Of a stretch of DNA of 64,000 nucleotides, positions 29,904 to 39,155 are shown one piece after another; the stretch's first letter is position 1, and every line of letters starts with the position of its first letter. The notes under the pieces were generated by a model. That model had not been told where the DNA came from and ran no database searches. It worked only from the letters and a program-made list of their open reading frames with translations. Location: contig NZ_BAXB01000016.1 of assembly GCF_000698145.1 (NCBI RefSeq), positions 1-64,000 of the forward strand, read 5' to 3'. Source of the stretch: Geomicrobium sp. JCM 19039 (lineage in GTDB: Bacteria; Bacillota; Bacilli; Bacillales; Marinococcaceae). The position numbers and the translations under genes were made by a program.

Positions 29904-31684
29904 TTACACGAATTTTAGTAGAAATTCGTTGATCTTTTTTGTGACTTTAATTTCGTTCTTTTTCTTCGAGAAGCCATGTCCTTCATCGTCAAGAACGAGA
30001 TAATCTACCTCAGACCCTTGCGCGCGCAACGCTTCCACAATCTGGTCTGATTCTTCTTGTACGACGCGAGGGTCGTTTGCCCCTTGTACGACTAACATTG
30101 GCTTTGTCATAGAAGATAAATAAGTAATCGGTGAGTCTCTCGTAAACCGTTCCTTGTCGGTTTCAGGATCGCCGATCCATGTTTTCATAATCGGTTTCCA
30201 AAAATCTGGAACAGAATGATAGAAACTAAACAAATTCGAAACACCAAATATATCAACGACAGCTTTAAAGTATTCGGGGTGTCTACCGTGAAGAAGGAGA
30301 GCCATATACCCACCATAACTTCCGCCTACGAGCAAGGTCTCTCCTTTTTTGTAGCCGTATTCCTCAATCATATAATCAAGACAGTGAACGTTATCTAAGC
30401 GTGGACCGTAACCCCAATCACCTTCCACAAGCTTCATGAACGTTTTCCATAATTAGATGATCCGCGAAAATTCGGAGCGATAATGGAAAAACCAGCATAC
30501 GTCATCGCTTGAAACATCGCTCGAAATGATTTTCGTTCTGAAGCTTGCGGACCGCCGTGTGGCCATAAGACAAGCTTTCCATTGTTGTTCTCACGGTGAG
30601 CTTTAAAATACAGTGCTTCGATTTCTGTATCGTCGAATGAACGGTATGTAATCATTTCAGGCTCGCTCAATTCCTTCTGGTCTATACCTGGGATACTGAA
30701 CTCCGTCAGAGGTACCCACTTTTCATTCTCACGTTTTCTATACAAATTAAATGGTGACGTTGCCCCGCGTCCGAGCAAATAGATTGCCCCAGACTCACCG
30801 ATGTGCAGTTTTTCGACGATGCTTACAGGCAATTCGGTTTGGACGAGCGTGCCTGTTTGAATATCGTACACGTAAAGCGTATCTTCAACGCCAGAGCTAG
30901 ATACGAGATAAAGCAATTGCTTTTGTTTGTCATAGCTCATAGAAGTAAAATCTTCATGAGGCTCATCGGTTAACTTCTCAATCTTTTCGGTCGTAACGTC
31001 TATCTTCACAAGTTCACTCGTTTCAGACCCTTCATTCGTTAAGTAATAAAAAGTATCTTCTCCGATGAATTGCCCACCCGATACGTTATGCGATTGTTCA
31101 TTGTCATTTGCAAGCGGAATGGTTTTACCATCAGCAAGAATGAAGCCTGGGGAGTGACTGTTTGCAAATAATTTCATGTACGCGACTTTTCCGGATTTCG
31201 AGGCGGTAAGAAACATGTGAGCTGCATCTTTACCTTCAATCATGACGTTTTGATGACCCGTAACGAGATCATATGAACAAATGTTTAGAAACGTTGAATT
31301 GTCTTTCGATGTTGTATAGTATAAGGTGTTGCCGTCGTCTGTTAATTCCCCAATCATAAACCGGTCGCTTTCACCAGTAAGAAGAGGAAGGAGTTCTCCA
31401 CCATTTGCGGGGAGCGCATAAATTTGTGCATTTTCATCTCCGTCGTTATCAAATGACGTAATTAACGACTGTCCGTCTTTAGAAAACGTCATGCCAAAAT
31501 TGCTTTGACCAATCGAAGTGATCGGTTGAGAGAAGCCATTGGACAAATTCATACGCCAAACTTCGTATGAACCGCTCACATTTGTTGAGTACATTAACTG
31601 CTGTTCATCGCGAGACACTGCGAACGTTTGGATCGGATACGTATGGAAAAACTGTTCATAACTCGGTTTTGGAAAAGAAAACAT
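29904..31684 (-). CDS. S9 family peptidase (prolyl oligopeptidase/acylaminoacyl peptidase), one frameshift
   Basis: Serine peptidase of 593 residues after repair: N-terminal beta-propeller (about 1-330) and C-terminal alpha/beta hydrolase domain. Catalytic serine in LVGGSYGGYM, aspartate in GANDPRV, histidine in EGHGF. Near 30452 one A is missing; GGAAAAACG instead of GGAAAACG restores NYGKTFMKLVEGDWG. No signal peptide, so probably cytosolic and acting on short peptides. Divergent from the YflT-type stress gene. Confidence 0.92.
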
Positions 31685-31760
31685 ATTGTCACCTTTTGTC
31701 GTTTTTTTTTTACCACCTGTAAATTTCTTGATCGCTGAAAAAAATCCTGCTTTTTTATAT

Positions 31761-31786
31761 GTTTTAGAATGGGTTTCAGTGGGAAA
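31761..31786 (+). promoter_or_regulatory. Sigma-B type promoter
   Basis: GTTTTA (31761-31766), 14-bp spacer, GGGAAA (31781-31786), 25 bp before the start codon. Fits the general stress consensus GTTTwA-N12..15-GGGwAw. Confidence 0.75.
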
Positions 31787-31811
31787 GAGTTGTACTAAGG
31801 AGATGATAACA

Positions 31812-32156
31812 ATGGCAGCACCGGTATATAAAGAATTTATGAATGATGATGAAGCAGTAAAAGCAATTGATCAACTCAAAGAGAAAGTAGAAGAAGACCA
31901 AATATATGTACTCACCCACGACGACGATCATACAAAGCGTGTCGCTAATCGTGCCGATGCCGAAACTGTAGGCATGAGCGAAACCGGATTAACTACTTCT
32001 GTAAAGAATGTGTTCCGCAAAAAAGGTGACGAATTACGTGCGCAATTCCAAGAACTAGGTTTTTCAGAAACCGAAGCTAACAACCTAGAAGGTGAACTAG
32101 ACAAAGGCGCAGTGATCGTGGTCGTCAAAGATGCCCCTGCAGGAGTGTCGCTCTAA
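31812..32156 (+). CDS. YflT-type general stress protein
   Basis: Cytosolic protein of 114 residues with a heat-induced stress protein YflT domain: an N-terminal strand-helix unit (EAVKAIDQLKEKVEEDQIYVLTHDDD) and a C-terminal GELDKGAVIVVVKD. ATG 31812 follows AAGGAGATGATAACA; a longer frame from 31686 is not supported. The sigma-B promoter in front agrees with the known regulation of B. subtilis yflT. Biochemical role unknown. Confidence 0.85.
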   Translation: MAAPVYKEFMNDDEAVKAIDQLKEKVEEDQIYVLTHDDDHTKRVANRADAETVGMSETGLTTSVKNVFRKKGDELRAQFQELGFSETEANNLEGELDKGAVIVVVKDAPAGVSL

Positions 32157-32181
32157 GCTAAACACATGTAAGGAATAGAGA

Positions 32182-32219
32182 AAAAGCCTAACAGAGCCAT
32201 GAGCTCTGTTAGGCTTTTC
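32182..32219 (+). terminator. Terminator after stress protein gene
   Basis: AAAAGCCTAACAGAG / CTCTGTTAGGCTTTT stem with a short T tract. Confidence 0.88.
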
Positions 32220-32574
32220 GTCGTAGTTGAATCTTGTCACTGTAAAAGCTAAGTGCGGTTTGAAAGCGCGTGTAAGGTAGGCAGATCGAAGTCGCTCTAT
32301 ACATGAGGAACTTTAGAGATTTAGGGAAAAAATAATACAACGCTACCTTTAACGACTAGAAAAAAACATTTGGGGAATTTTAGGATACGCTCGATCTGTA
32401 TATGTTGAACTAAAGAATTTCTTTAAGAACCAATGGGTAGCTTGGTAAAGTGGAAACTGTGCTCGAGTTGCGACCGAACGGTTCTCAAGTTTAGGAAAAT
32501 CGCAGGAAAAGCGATATATTTTCCTAAACTAGGTAACAGAATGAGCAAACTCGGTAACAGATCACCGGGTCATG

Positions 32575-32770
32575 TGTACATCCCCGCCCCGAAGTACCTA
32601 CAAGACGTCGGCGCGGTTCGCGCGAACCGAGTGCGGTTTCGTTTCGGTCCCGCCGGGGCCGACGTGTCGTTGGCACTTAAGCCTGGAATCTGCGTTCCAG
32701 TTGGAACAAACTGCGCAGGAGTTAAGCGGAATGAGCGCCAAAATCGTTAAACTAGACAAACTTGCGCGCA
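32575..32770 (-). repeat. Dispersed repeat copy 2 (inverted relative to 17766-17972)
   Basis: Complement aligns with the island A copy; 27 of 28 bases agree at 32687-32714. Contains an extra palindrome CGCGGTTCGCGCGAACCG-like at about 32612-32629. Confidence 0.75.
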
Positions 32771-32831
32771 GATGGGGAAACTCGCGCGCAAAATAGCACC
32801 GCGCTCCCCTCTAACCCAACACCCAACTACG

Positions 32832-32895
32832 CAATCAGGAAAATGTTAAGTTCATTCTATATAGATCGTATGCTTGATGATCTAGATCATTTTTA
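32832..32895 (+). repeat. Short repeat shared with 47140-47203
   Basis: About 64 bp with only a few mismatches between the copies, including AAGTTCATTCTATATAGATC and the palindrome GATCTAGATC. Confidence 0.85.
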
Positions 32896-33048
32896 ACTGA
32901 TTTTAGCACCGGTGGTGGAACTGATGGCTCATATTTGGGGATGATTAGGAGACGCACGATCTAGATCACCCTCCGAAACGATCTGGACCACCTCAAAAAC
33001 ATTACCGCTTATCTGTGACTAACAGCGACCAATACCGAACTTCAACTC

Positions 33049-33115
33049 TGTTTACTCACATAAACCTAGAGCGCAAGAAACCATCGGCACCTCCGGTGCC
33101 GAAAATATACCGAAC
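33049..33115 (+). repeat. Short repeat shared with 47226-47291
   Basis: About 66 bp, conserved block ACCATCGGCrCCTCCGGTGCC in both copies, with a small hairpin inside. Confidence 0.8.
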
Positions 33116-33230
33116 TCCCGTAGTCTTTTAAACAAGACATTGGTTAACTAGGAGTGGGCGGGAGAGTGTCTTCTTCTTACTAAGGATACCATTATTTCTA
33201 GTGGTGGTCTGAGATGTCTGTGAACACGCT

Positions 33231-33268
33231 AAAAAACGGATGCCCAGTTACGGGTCATCCGTTTTTTT
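33231..33268. terminator. Bidirectional terminator
   Basis: AAAAAACGGATG / CATCCGTTTTTTT hairpin with T runs on both strands; ends the YvrJ cluster on the minus strand. Confidence 0.85.
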
Positions 33269-33302
33269 ATGATCTGGCCCTTAAATAGTGGGGAGCCACT
33301 TT

Positions 33303-33425
33303 TTACGAGGAGTTACATACTGCGGAGATTAATAGGTCTAGTTTCTTTTCCATTCGATGCAGCAAGTAAAATGCGACTACTGCCGCAAATCCATGGTTTA
33401 AAAGAAGTGGGAGCCATTCATCCAT
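33303..33425 (-). CDS. YvrJ family small membrane protein
   Basis: 40-residue protein, too short for usual ORF cut-offs. Reads MDEWLPLLLNHGF, then a hydrophobic helix and LLHRMEKKLDLLI, the YvrJ family pattern. ATG 33425 follows AAAGGAAA at seven bases; it starts 15 bp after the DUF2922 gene. Last gene of a DUF1659-DUF2922-YvrJ unit that recurs in Bacillaceae. Function unknown. Confidence 0.85.
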   Translation of the reverse strand: MDEWLPLLLNHGFAAVVAFYLLHRMEKKLDLLISAVCNSS

Positions 33426-33440
33426 CGTTCTATTTCCTTT

Positions 33441-33671
33441 CTATTGCTCGTTGTTCGCTTCGAACAACGGTTCCACTGTTCTTGTCACAATTCGTGCATC
33501 AACAATTGTAGTCAAATCCCCGCCACTAGAAGTAAATACGTTTTCTTCAATGATCGTATTCATTGTCATTTCTAACTGCTCGGCTGTTAAGGTGTGCGCG
33601 GGTTCAGGAATGGACAACGTGCTCATGCGGTTCTCGCTGTTGCGAAATCGCAATTCAAGATTTTCAGTCAT
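33441..33671 (-). CDS. DUF2922 protein
   Basis: 76-residue protein, ATG 33671 behind AAAGGAGAG. The pattern of a beta-rich N-terminus (LELRFRNSENRMSTLSIPEP), LTAEQLEMTMNTIIEENVF and a C-terminal ARIVTRTVEPLF matches DUF2922. Middle gene of the three-gene unit; role unknown. Confidence 0.85.
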   Translation of the reverse strand: MTENLELRFRNSENRMSTLSIPEPAHTLTAEQLEMTMNTIIEENVFTSSGGDLTTIVDARIVTRTVEPLFEANNEQ

Positions 33672-33700
33672 TACGTACTCTCCTTTCAAATTAGCTTTTA

Positions 33701-33922
33701 TTAATCATGATGTTGTTGCAATAAATCGTAATCATTTCGTCGAATAGCTGCTACGAGAGGCAGTTCGGTAAGCTCTGAAAAAGATAACATGACTGAACGA
33801 ACAGCTCCATCTGTTGCAGAAGCTTTGACATTGTTCATGCGACGGACGAAGTGAATCTCTTCACCGTCTTCTGTAAAGTCTTCTAGAAACCGTAGTTCCA
33901 CCATTGTATTTGCAGGTTGCAT
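33701..33922 (-). CDS. DUF1659 protein
   Basis: 73-residue protein, ATG 33922 behind an ideal AAGGAGGTGAT. Contains LRFLEDFTEDGEEIHFVRRMNNVK and LPLVAAIRRNDYDLL, typical of DUF1659, which occurs next to DUF2922 and YvrJ genes. First gene of the unit. Function unknown. Confidence 0.85.
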   Translation of the reverse strand: MQPANTMVELRFLEDFTEDGEEIHFVRRMNNVKASATDGAVRSVMLSFSELTELPLVAAIRRNDYDLLQQHHD

Positions 33923-34035
33923 TCGTATCACCTCCTTCATGTTAGAAATCGTTTGAAATAGAAAAAAAGGGGAGGGTGGTTGTGTGCAAATCTTTGAAAT
34001 AAGCGTAAAATGGGTAGGGGAATGGGGAGGATGAG

Positions 34036-34953
34036 ATGCATAACAACAAAGAAGCAGCATTAGGTGCAGGATCTGCATTGGTCGCCTACGTATTGTGGGG
34101 ACTTTTGCCGTTATACTGGAAGATGACAGAAGCAGCTGCCCCGATTGAAACCCTTGCTCATCGAGTCGTATGGGCGCTACTTTTTATGGTGATCTTACTT
34201 TTGGCAATAGGTAAAGGAACGACTACGTTGAAAGAAATTTCCGGAGTGTTTCGTAAAAAGAAAACTGCGATTGCCATTAGTGCAGCAGCAATACTGATTT
34301 CAATAAATTGGTTTGTATTTATCTTTGCTGTCAACACAGACCGTGTCATTGAGGCAAGTCTTGGTTACTACATAAATCCATTGATGAATGTATTGCTCGC
34401 TACAGTTTTCCTACATGAAAAATTAGCAAAGAAAGAAATCATCGCGGTTCTCTTCGCAGTCGTTGGCGTCTTAATCATGACCGTTTATTATGGTTACTTT
34501 CCTTGGGCTGCATTTGTTCTTGCCTTAAGTTTTTGTGGCTACGGACTCATCAAAAAGCTTGTGCCAATAGGTGCACTCAGTGGATTAACGATTGAAACAT
34601 TACTTGTGACCCCGTTCGCTTTAGGTTTATTGGCGTGGTTTTCATATCAAGGAACGAGTAGTTTTTCTATGACAACGGATGCGATGTTGTCGATTGTATT
34701 AATTGGTGGGGGGTTAGCAACAGCACTTCCTTTACTATTATTTGCTGTCGGGGCGAAACGAATTACCTTTTCTTTAATTGGTATCTTACAGTATGTTGCG
34801 CCAACGTTTATGCTCATCATCGGTGTATTTATCTTTCAAGAGCCATTTAGTACGATTCAACTCATTTCTTTCGCAATGATCTGGGTAGGACTTTTACTAT
34901 TTTCTTATTCGCGGTTTCGCATCAGGTTTTCGCCTAGCGTCGTTCAACATTAA
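34036..34953 (+). CDS. rarD: RarD-type EamA transporter
   Basis: Membrane protein of 305 residues with ten helices. N-terminal AYVLWGLLPLYWK, AHRVVWAL, NTDRVIEASLGYYINPL and the later LQYVAPTFM are hallmarks of RarD proteins. The exported compound is unknown; distant relatives were linked to chloramphenicol sensitivity. Monocistronic, closed by a terminator. Confidence 0.93.
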   Translation: MHNNKEAALGAGSALVAYVLWGLLPLYWKMTEAAAPIETLAHRVVWALLFMVILLLAIGKGTTTLKEISGVFRKKKTAIAISAAAILISINWFVFIFAVNTDRVIEASLGYYINPLMNVLLATVFLHEKLAKKEIIAVLFAVVGVLIMTVYYGYFPWAAFVLALSFCGYGLIKKLVPIGALSGLTIETLLVTPFALGLLAWFSYQGTSSFSMTTDAMLSIVLIGGGLATALPLLLFAVGAKRITFSLIGILQYVAPTFMLIIGVFIFQEPFSTIQLISFAMIWVGLLLFSYSRFRIRFSPSVVQH

Positions 34954-34969
34954 CGTTTGAGAACAGATA

Positions 34970-35007
34970 AAAACCCTTGATCTCCAAATGTGGATAATCA
35001 AGGGTTT
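34970..35007. terminator. Terminator after rarD
   Basis: AAACCCTTGAT / ATCAAGGGTTT stem between convergent genes; short T tract. Confidence 0.75.
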
Positions 35008-35019
35008 AATCATTCATAA

Positions 35020-35268
35020 CTAGCTCGTTTTTTTGCGAGCTTGCCGATCGAAAGACATTTGAAAGTCTGGTGAACTTGTATGACCTTGGAATTTACGTCT
35101 TGCTGCTTTTAGTTCATTCTCAAGTGCGGCAAAAATTCGATCCAAGTGCTCCTCAGTATATTCATAATTATTGCGGTTGGAGAGGTTACCGATTAAGCGG
35201 ATCTTTTTTACGGTTTCCTCCGTTCTTCTTTTGGCAATTCGTTCGAATTTTGAGAGTTTGTCTTCCAT
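35020..35268 (-). CDS. Small basic protein of unknown function
   Basis: 82 residues, ATG 35268 behind AAAGGAG. Highly charged, helical, with NLSNRNNYEYTEEHLDRIFAALE in the middle and a basic C-terminus (RQARKKTS). Not recognised as a named family; no membrane segment or signal. Stands alone. Confidence 0.75.
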   Translation of the reverse strand: MEDKLSKFERIAKRRTEETVKKIRLIGNLSNRNNYEYTEEHLDRIFAALENELKAARRKFQGHTSSPDFQMSFDRQARKKTS

Positions 35269-35423
35269 GGCTTGTACTCCTTTCAAGTTCTTTTCTTAAT
35301 TCTAAATAATATAACCGTAGAAAAAAATTAGAATTTGTAATAAATAATAGGAAATTTTAGTGTTTTTTTGTCGAATATTAGTATATTGTCGTACTTCCTG
35401 AGAGGTTGTTGATTTTTGGGCAG

Positions 35424-36044
35424 TTAAATGAGGCGAAGCGTCATGTCAACAGCAAAGTAAACGAGCACAAAACTACACACAAACATAAGTCCGCGAAGGG
35501 TTCGATCATTGATTAAATGTCGGGAGAAATGTACGGTTAGTGCAATGTTTAAATTCCAGAGGATCACACCAAATATAATAAAAAAACTATAAAGCAAAAC
35601 TTCTGGTAACGAAAAATGGGCGATGCCAGATAATGTCGAACCGAAGATTCCAAACCAAAACACGAAATTGATCGGATTGAATAAAGCCATTCCAAACCCA
35701 GTGAAAAACGAGGAAGACCCGCCGATGTGTCGTTGTTGCATACTGTGAAGAATATTCCCTCTCATACCTGTCGCAAATGCTGACCACGCCAAGTAGGACA
35801 ATAACACGACGCCGATGAGTGTAATCGTAACTTCTACCGCTGGTTGCGAAATAAATGCAGTCATGCCGAAGTAGATGCATACGAGAAACAATAAATCAGC
35901 GGTCATTGCACCTAACCCTGTTAACCAAGAAGGGAAAAACCCTCCATGAATGCCTCGTTTAATCATTTCAATATTCACTGGGCCGACCGGTGCCGCTAAA
36001 CTTACCCCGAGCATCATCATTTTGAATACGAGAAACAATTCCAT
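35424..36044 (-). CDS. LysE family amino acid exporter
   Basis: Membrane exporter of 206 residues with six helices. The N-terminal LAAPVGPVNIEMIKRG is the LysE/RhtB signature; ALFNPINFVFW is the second conserved motif. GGGAGGG precedes ATG 36044. Divergent from the YqcI/YcgG gene, with a TACATATGTA palindrome (36129-36138) in the spacer that may be an operator. Substrate unknown. Confidence 0.9.
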   Translation of the reverse strand: MELFLVFKMMMLGVSLAAPVGPVNIEMIKRGIHGGFFPSWLTGLGAMTADLLFLVCIYFGMTAFISQPAVEVTITLIGVVLLSYLAWSAFATGMRGNILHSMQQRHIGGSSSFFTGFGMALFNPINFVFWFGIFGSTLSGIAHFSLPEVLLYSFFIIFGVILWNLNIALTVHFSRHLINDRTLRGLMFVCSFVLVYFAVDMTLRLI

Positions 36045-36153
36045 TGACTTCCCTCCCTATATCCTTGTCCCTATGTATCAATGTATGAAATAAGAGGCTT
36101 GTCAATACATAAGTTATAAATATTGCCGTACATATGTATGGATTACCGAAAGA

Positions 36154-36932
36154 ATGGAGGTAGGTCTTATTCAGCTGTCTACCGTACAGCAAGCAGAAGA
36201 TTATTACCTAGACAAATCGGCATCGGGGTGGGAGCGCGAGGTATTTCGTGGCTTTTGCGGGGATCTTCTCGACGATGAGAGGGTGTTTCCGTGTGTACTC
36301 GGTGTACATGGGTTGAAAATGGGCGAATTGGAATTTTGTTTTGTTCCTCATCATGATCGTCACAACTTGACGCATTTAGCCTCTCGTTTGGCTCATTACG
36401 TTCAATCGAGTCGTACGTATGGTAGAAACACATCCTTTGTTGCGTTTTTTGAGCCAGGTGAACAAACGAAAAATCTCGCTGAATACGAAGAAGAGTTTTG
36501 GAATGTGTTGCAACGTCTGCATATCATTGACGATTGCGAATGGCCAAAAGAGGTTGATGTTCATCCGAGTGAACCTTTATGGGAGTTTAGCTACGCAGGT
36601 GAACCACTGTTTGTCGTTTGCAATACACCTGCCATGTGAAAAGAAAAAGCAGATCAGCAAAAACGTTTATGCTTACTTTTCAGCCGAGGTGGGTATTTGA
36701 TGACATCGATGGCACGACGAAACGAGGGCGTCATATTCAAAGTCTTGTGCGGCACCACCTTGAAAACTATGATGAGACGCTACCTCATCCAGACTTAAAA
36801 TGGTACGGAGAACCTGGAGGAAGAGAATGGAAGCAGTATTTTCTTGGAGAAGACAATCGAGAACGAAAAAGCAAATGTCCGTTTCATTATAAAGGGGGAA
36901 GCGTGAATGAAAACAGCTACGGAAGTCGTTAA
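36154..36932 (+). CDS. YqcI/YcgG family protein, one frameshift
   Basis: Protein of about 259 residues after repair, of the YqcI/YcgG family of unknown function. Seen: FPCVLGVHGLKMGELEFCFV, GRNTSFVAFFEP, and after the break PRWVFDDIDG and DLKWYGEPGGREWKQYFLGED. The break near 36637 lacks one C (GCC CAT expected). The start is uncertain: ATG 36154 has a weak upstream site, while GGAGGT at 36156-36161 would suit a rare ATT codon at 36169. Overlaps the cupin gene by 26 bp. Confidence 0.85.
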
Positions 36933-37203
36933 GCTTGATCATGTAATTTCAGATCTTTTGCCATCTTGTCAAACAGGTTCGGTAGAAGTTCAGCGAGACA
37001 TACCTCATCACGAACACGAGCCCCATACGCACCCGTGTGATGAATTGCTCCATGTAATTCGTGGTTCGATCACGTTTTATATTGATGGTGAACCCTTTAC
37101 TTGCTTTAAAGGCGATCGACTCTCGTTAAAAAGAAATACGCCTCACTCTTCAAAAGCTGGTCCGAATGGTTGCACGTATGTCATTGCTGTGCTTAAATCA
37201 TAA
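36907..37203 (+). CDS. Cupin domain protein
   Basis: 98-residue single cupin barrel. Metal ligands are visible in HHEHEPHTHPCDELLHV and NTPHSS. AAAGGGGGA precedes the ATG. Overlaps and follows the YqcI/YcgG gene, so likely co-expressed. Substrate or effector unknown. Confidence 0.88.
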   Translation: MKTATEVVKLDHVISDLLPSCQTGSVEVQRDIPHHEHEPHTHPCDELLHVIRGSITFYIDGEPFTCFKGDRLSLKRNTPHSSKAGPNGCTYVIAVLKS

Positions 37204-37232
37204 AATTGTGCATGAATTAGCTCGCCTCTCAT

Positions 37233-37241
37233 CATACTATA
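37233..37241 (+). promoter_or_regulatory. Candidate sporulation (sigma-E/K) -10
   Basis: CATACTATA matches the CATAnnnTA -10 shared by mother-cell sigma factors, 25 bp before a spore coat gene. The -35 is not evident. Confidence 0.45.
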
Positions 37242-37265
37242 AGGAAATGAGAAGGAGGCGTTTTA

Positions 37266-37879
37266 ATGCAAAATGAACAACAGCCAAACGATACATCGGC
37301 CATGACTAACCATGGTGGTCATGAACTTTTTGATGGACATGAAATGCTGGCAGGCATGATTAACGTGTTGGATCAGTATATGATCTTTAAACCATACGTC
37401 AAAGATCAACAATTACTTGATATTCTTGAGCAGCAGTATGACTATTTAACAGCGCAGTATAACCGTATGGTAGAAGCTTTTTCTACCGGTCAAAAACCAA
37501 CAACAGACATTCAGTCTTATGCGATGACACAATCTCATACGGTTACGTATGGCATCACACCGTCTGCCCCCAAAAACCTAATGCCAACTTGAGTGAAGTG
37601 AAAGAAACGGGTGTTTCTGCCCACATGCTTGGGCTGATCAAGTCAACGAGTTCGCTTTTTGCTATGGCAGCTCCGGAAGTAACGAATCCGGTATTTCGAA
37701 GAGTCATCGCAGATAGCGTGCCAGACCTTATTGAGATGGCGTATGATATCTTCTTATATCAAAATAAACACGGATATTACCAAGTACCTAAACTGAATGG
37801 TCAAGATATGAATCAGATGCTTAGTAGCTTTACGACGAGTAACACTAAGATGCAAACGGGTACAAATCCCCCTCATTAA
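37266..37879 (+). CDS. CotF-like spore coat protein, one frameshift
   Basis: Spore coat protein of about 204 residues. First half: HGGHELFDGHEMLAGMINVL, DQYMIFKPYVKD; second half: GVSAHMLGLIKSTSS, VTNPVFRRVIADSVP and YQNKHGYYQVP, all typical of CotF-type coat proteins. The frame breaks near 37571-37577, where an A or C is missing in CCCCAAAAAC; repair joins PSAPKK to PNANLSEVKE. AAGGAGGCG lies before ATG 37266. Confidence 0.88.
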
Positions 37880-37888
37880 AATGAAAGA

Positions 37889-37937
37889 CAAACACCCCAA
37901 ATGTTGTGTTTCACACATGCATTTGGGGTGTTTGTTT
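37889..37937. terminator. Bidirectional terminator, coat gene / ArsA-type gene
   Basis: 15-bp stem CAAACACCCCAAATG / CATTTGGGGTGTTTG followed by TTTT; convergent genes end on both sides. Confidence 0.88.
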
Positions 37938-38859
37938 TAAGGGAAATAATGAGCGATTTGTCTTAGGTTTTCGATTGATGAAATGTCTGAACCTTGTAAG
38001 GGAACGTAAATGCGTGTTTGGCTTTTGAAGCGATCGTCGATTAGCGAGCGATAATAATCCTCTTGCACTTTTCGATTGAGAAAAAGGCGGGTAAATCCAC
38101 GCCTTCAGGCATGCATTTATTGACGACGATGGTATGTACATTCATTTGATGTTGAGCGAGTTGTTCAACAGCCCTCGTCGTCTCTTCAATGGGTAATTTC
38201 TCTGGTGTAAGCACATAGACGAATTGGGTTTTTGTCCGATCAAGAAGAATCGTCCGTGCTGAAGAGAACTTCTGTTTTCTTTCCATAAGGGTTTGATATA
38301 TCGGATCCTCCACCGGTTCGCCGTCATTGAGCAAATTGCTATAGTTATCAGTCACCGTTTTCCGGCGTTTAAGCATTCCATTAATCCAGGCACTCATCAA
38401 GTCTGGCAACGTGAGCAACCGTAGGGTGTGGCCAGTCGGTGCCGTATCAAAAACAATGCGGTCGAAGTTCTTTGTTTCTTCTAAAATGATCGACACTAAC
38501 CGGTCAAACAGTGCGCTTTCGTCTGCGCCTGGCGATTCTGCAGCCAAATCAATTTGTCGATGAACCTCAGGGATTCGATGAGAATGAACGAGGTTTTTTA
38601 AATTTTCTTTTACACCTGCAATATATCGTTTTGCTTCGGTTGGGGCATGGACTTCCAAACCGAACAACTTGCCTTCAAGGGGTGTAATCGTGTTCCCGAT
38701 CGGTTTGTTAAATAAGTCTTGTAAATTGTGGGCTGGATCTGTGGAAACAAGAAGCACGCGTTCGCCAGCTGCAGCTCTCGCCAATGCATACGCAGAAGAT
38801 GACGTTGATTTCCCAACGCCACCTTTCCCTCCAAAGAAAATGATCTGATCGTTTGACAT
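37937..38859 (-). CDS. ArsA/GET3-family ATPase, one frameshift
   Basis: P-loop ATPase of 307 residues after repair. Deviant Walker A GGKGGVGKST at about residue 10, STDPAHNLQDLF switch, and DTAPTGHTLRLL. The break near 38084 lacks one T in the poly-T run; repair gives PAFFLNRKVQEDYYRSLI and a normal C-terminus. The arsenite-binding cysteine triad of true ArsA is not seen, so a chaperone or targeting role is more likely than arsenite export. Third gene of the cstA unit. Confidence 0.87.
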
Positions 38860-38880
38860 CACTTTCACCTCTATCTCTGT

Positions 38881-39144
38881 TTAGCAGCACCGAATGTTAT
38901 CCAAGGGAGACTTTTCCATTCCCATACGTAAGTGCCATTCATGAAAGTTCTCAATCATCTCAGGATATAATTCCAGTGTGTAATACGAGACGGGATTCGG
39001 CAAGCCAAGTAACTCTGAGAAGCAAAGAAGATGAAAAAGGTCATCTTCTTCGCGCAACTCACGTTTAATTTCAGCTCGATGGGGAAACTGTAGTACTTCG
39101 TCATACCAAGCGAATGCTTGCTTCATCTTCGAAACAAAAGTCAT
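38881..39144 (-). CDS. Small cory-CC-star type protein
   Basis: 87-residue soluble protein ending in two cysteines at the stop codon (DNIRCC). It has AFAWYDEVLQFPHRAEIKREL and DDLFHLLCFSELLGLPNP. This agrees with the small family named cory-CC-star, remembered as occurring beside ArsA-type ATPases (moderate confidence). GAGGGTG precedes the ATG. It starts 12 bp after cstA and ends about 20 bp before the ATPase gene, so all three are one unit. Confidence 0.75.
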   Translation of the reverse strand: MTFVSKMKQAFAWYDEVLQFPHRAEIKRELREEDDLFHLLCFSELLGLPNPVSYYTLELYPEMIENFHEWHLRMGMEKSPLDNIRCC

Positions 39145-39155
39145 AAAATCACCCT

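Larger units (their letters stand above)
32220..33230. repeat. Gene-free repeat island B
   Basis: About 1 kb without a supportable gene. Contents: a 13-bp-arm hairpin AGTTTAGGAAAAT / ATTTTCCTAAACT (32488-32530), the inverted copy of the island A module (32575-32770), a 64-bp block shared with island C (32832-32895), three GATCTAGATC-type sites (32879-32888, 32958-32967, degenerate 32980-32989), and a second block shared with C (33049-33115) holding hairpin CGGCACC / GGTGCCG. Local G+C is patchy and higher near 32575-32670. Confidence 0.75.

Noticed and set aside
32433..32796. Two overlapping plus-strand open frames in island B
   Set aside because: They fall in repeat DNA with hairpins, have no Shine-Dalgarno sequence and no recognisable protein pattern.
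33269..33511. Plus-strand 80-codon frame
   Set aside because: It is antisense to the better supported YvrJ and DUF2922 genes.
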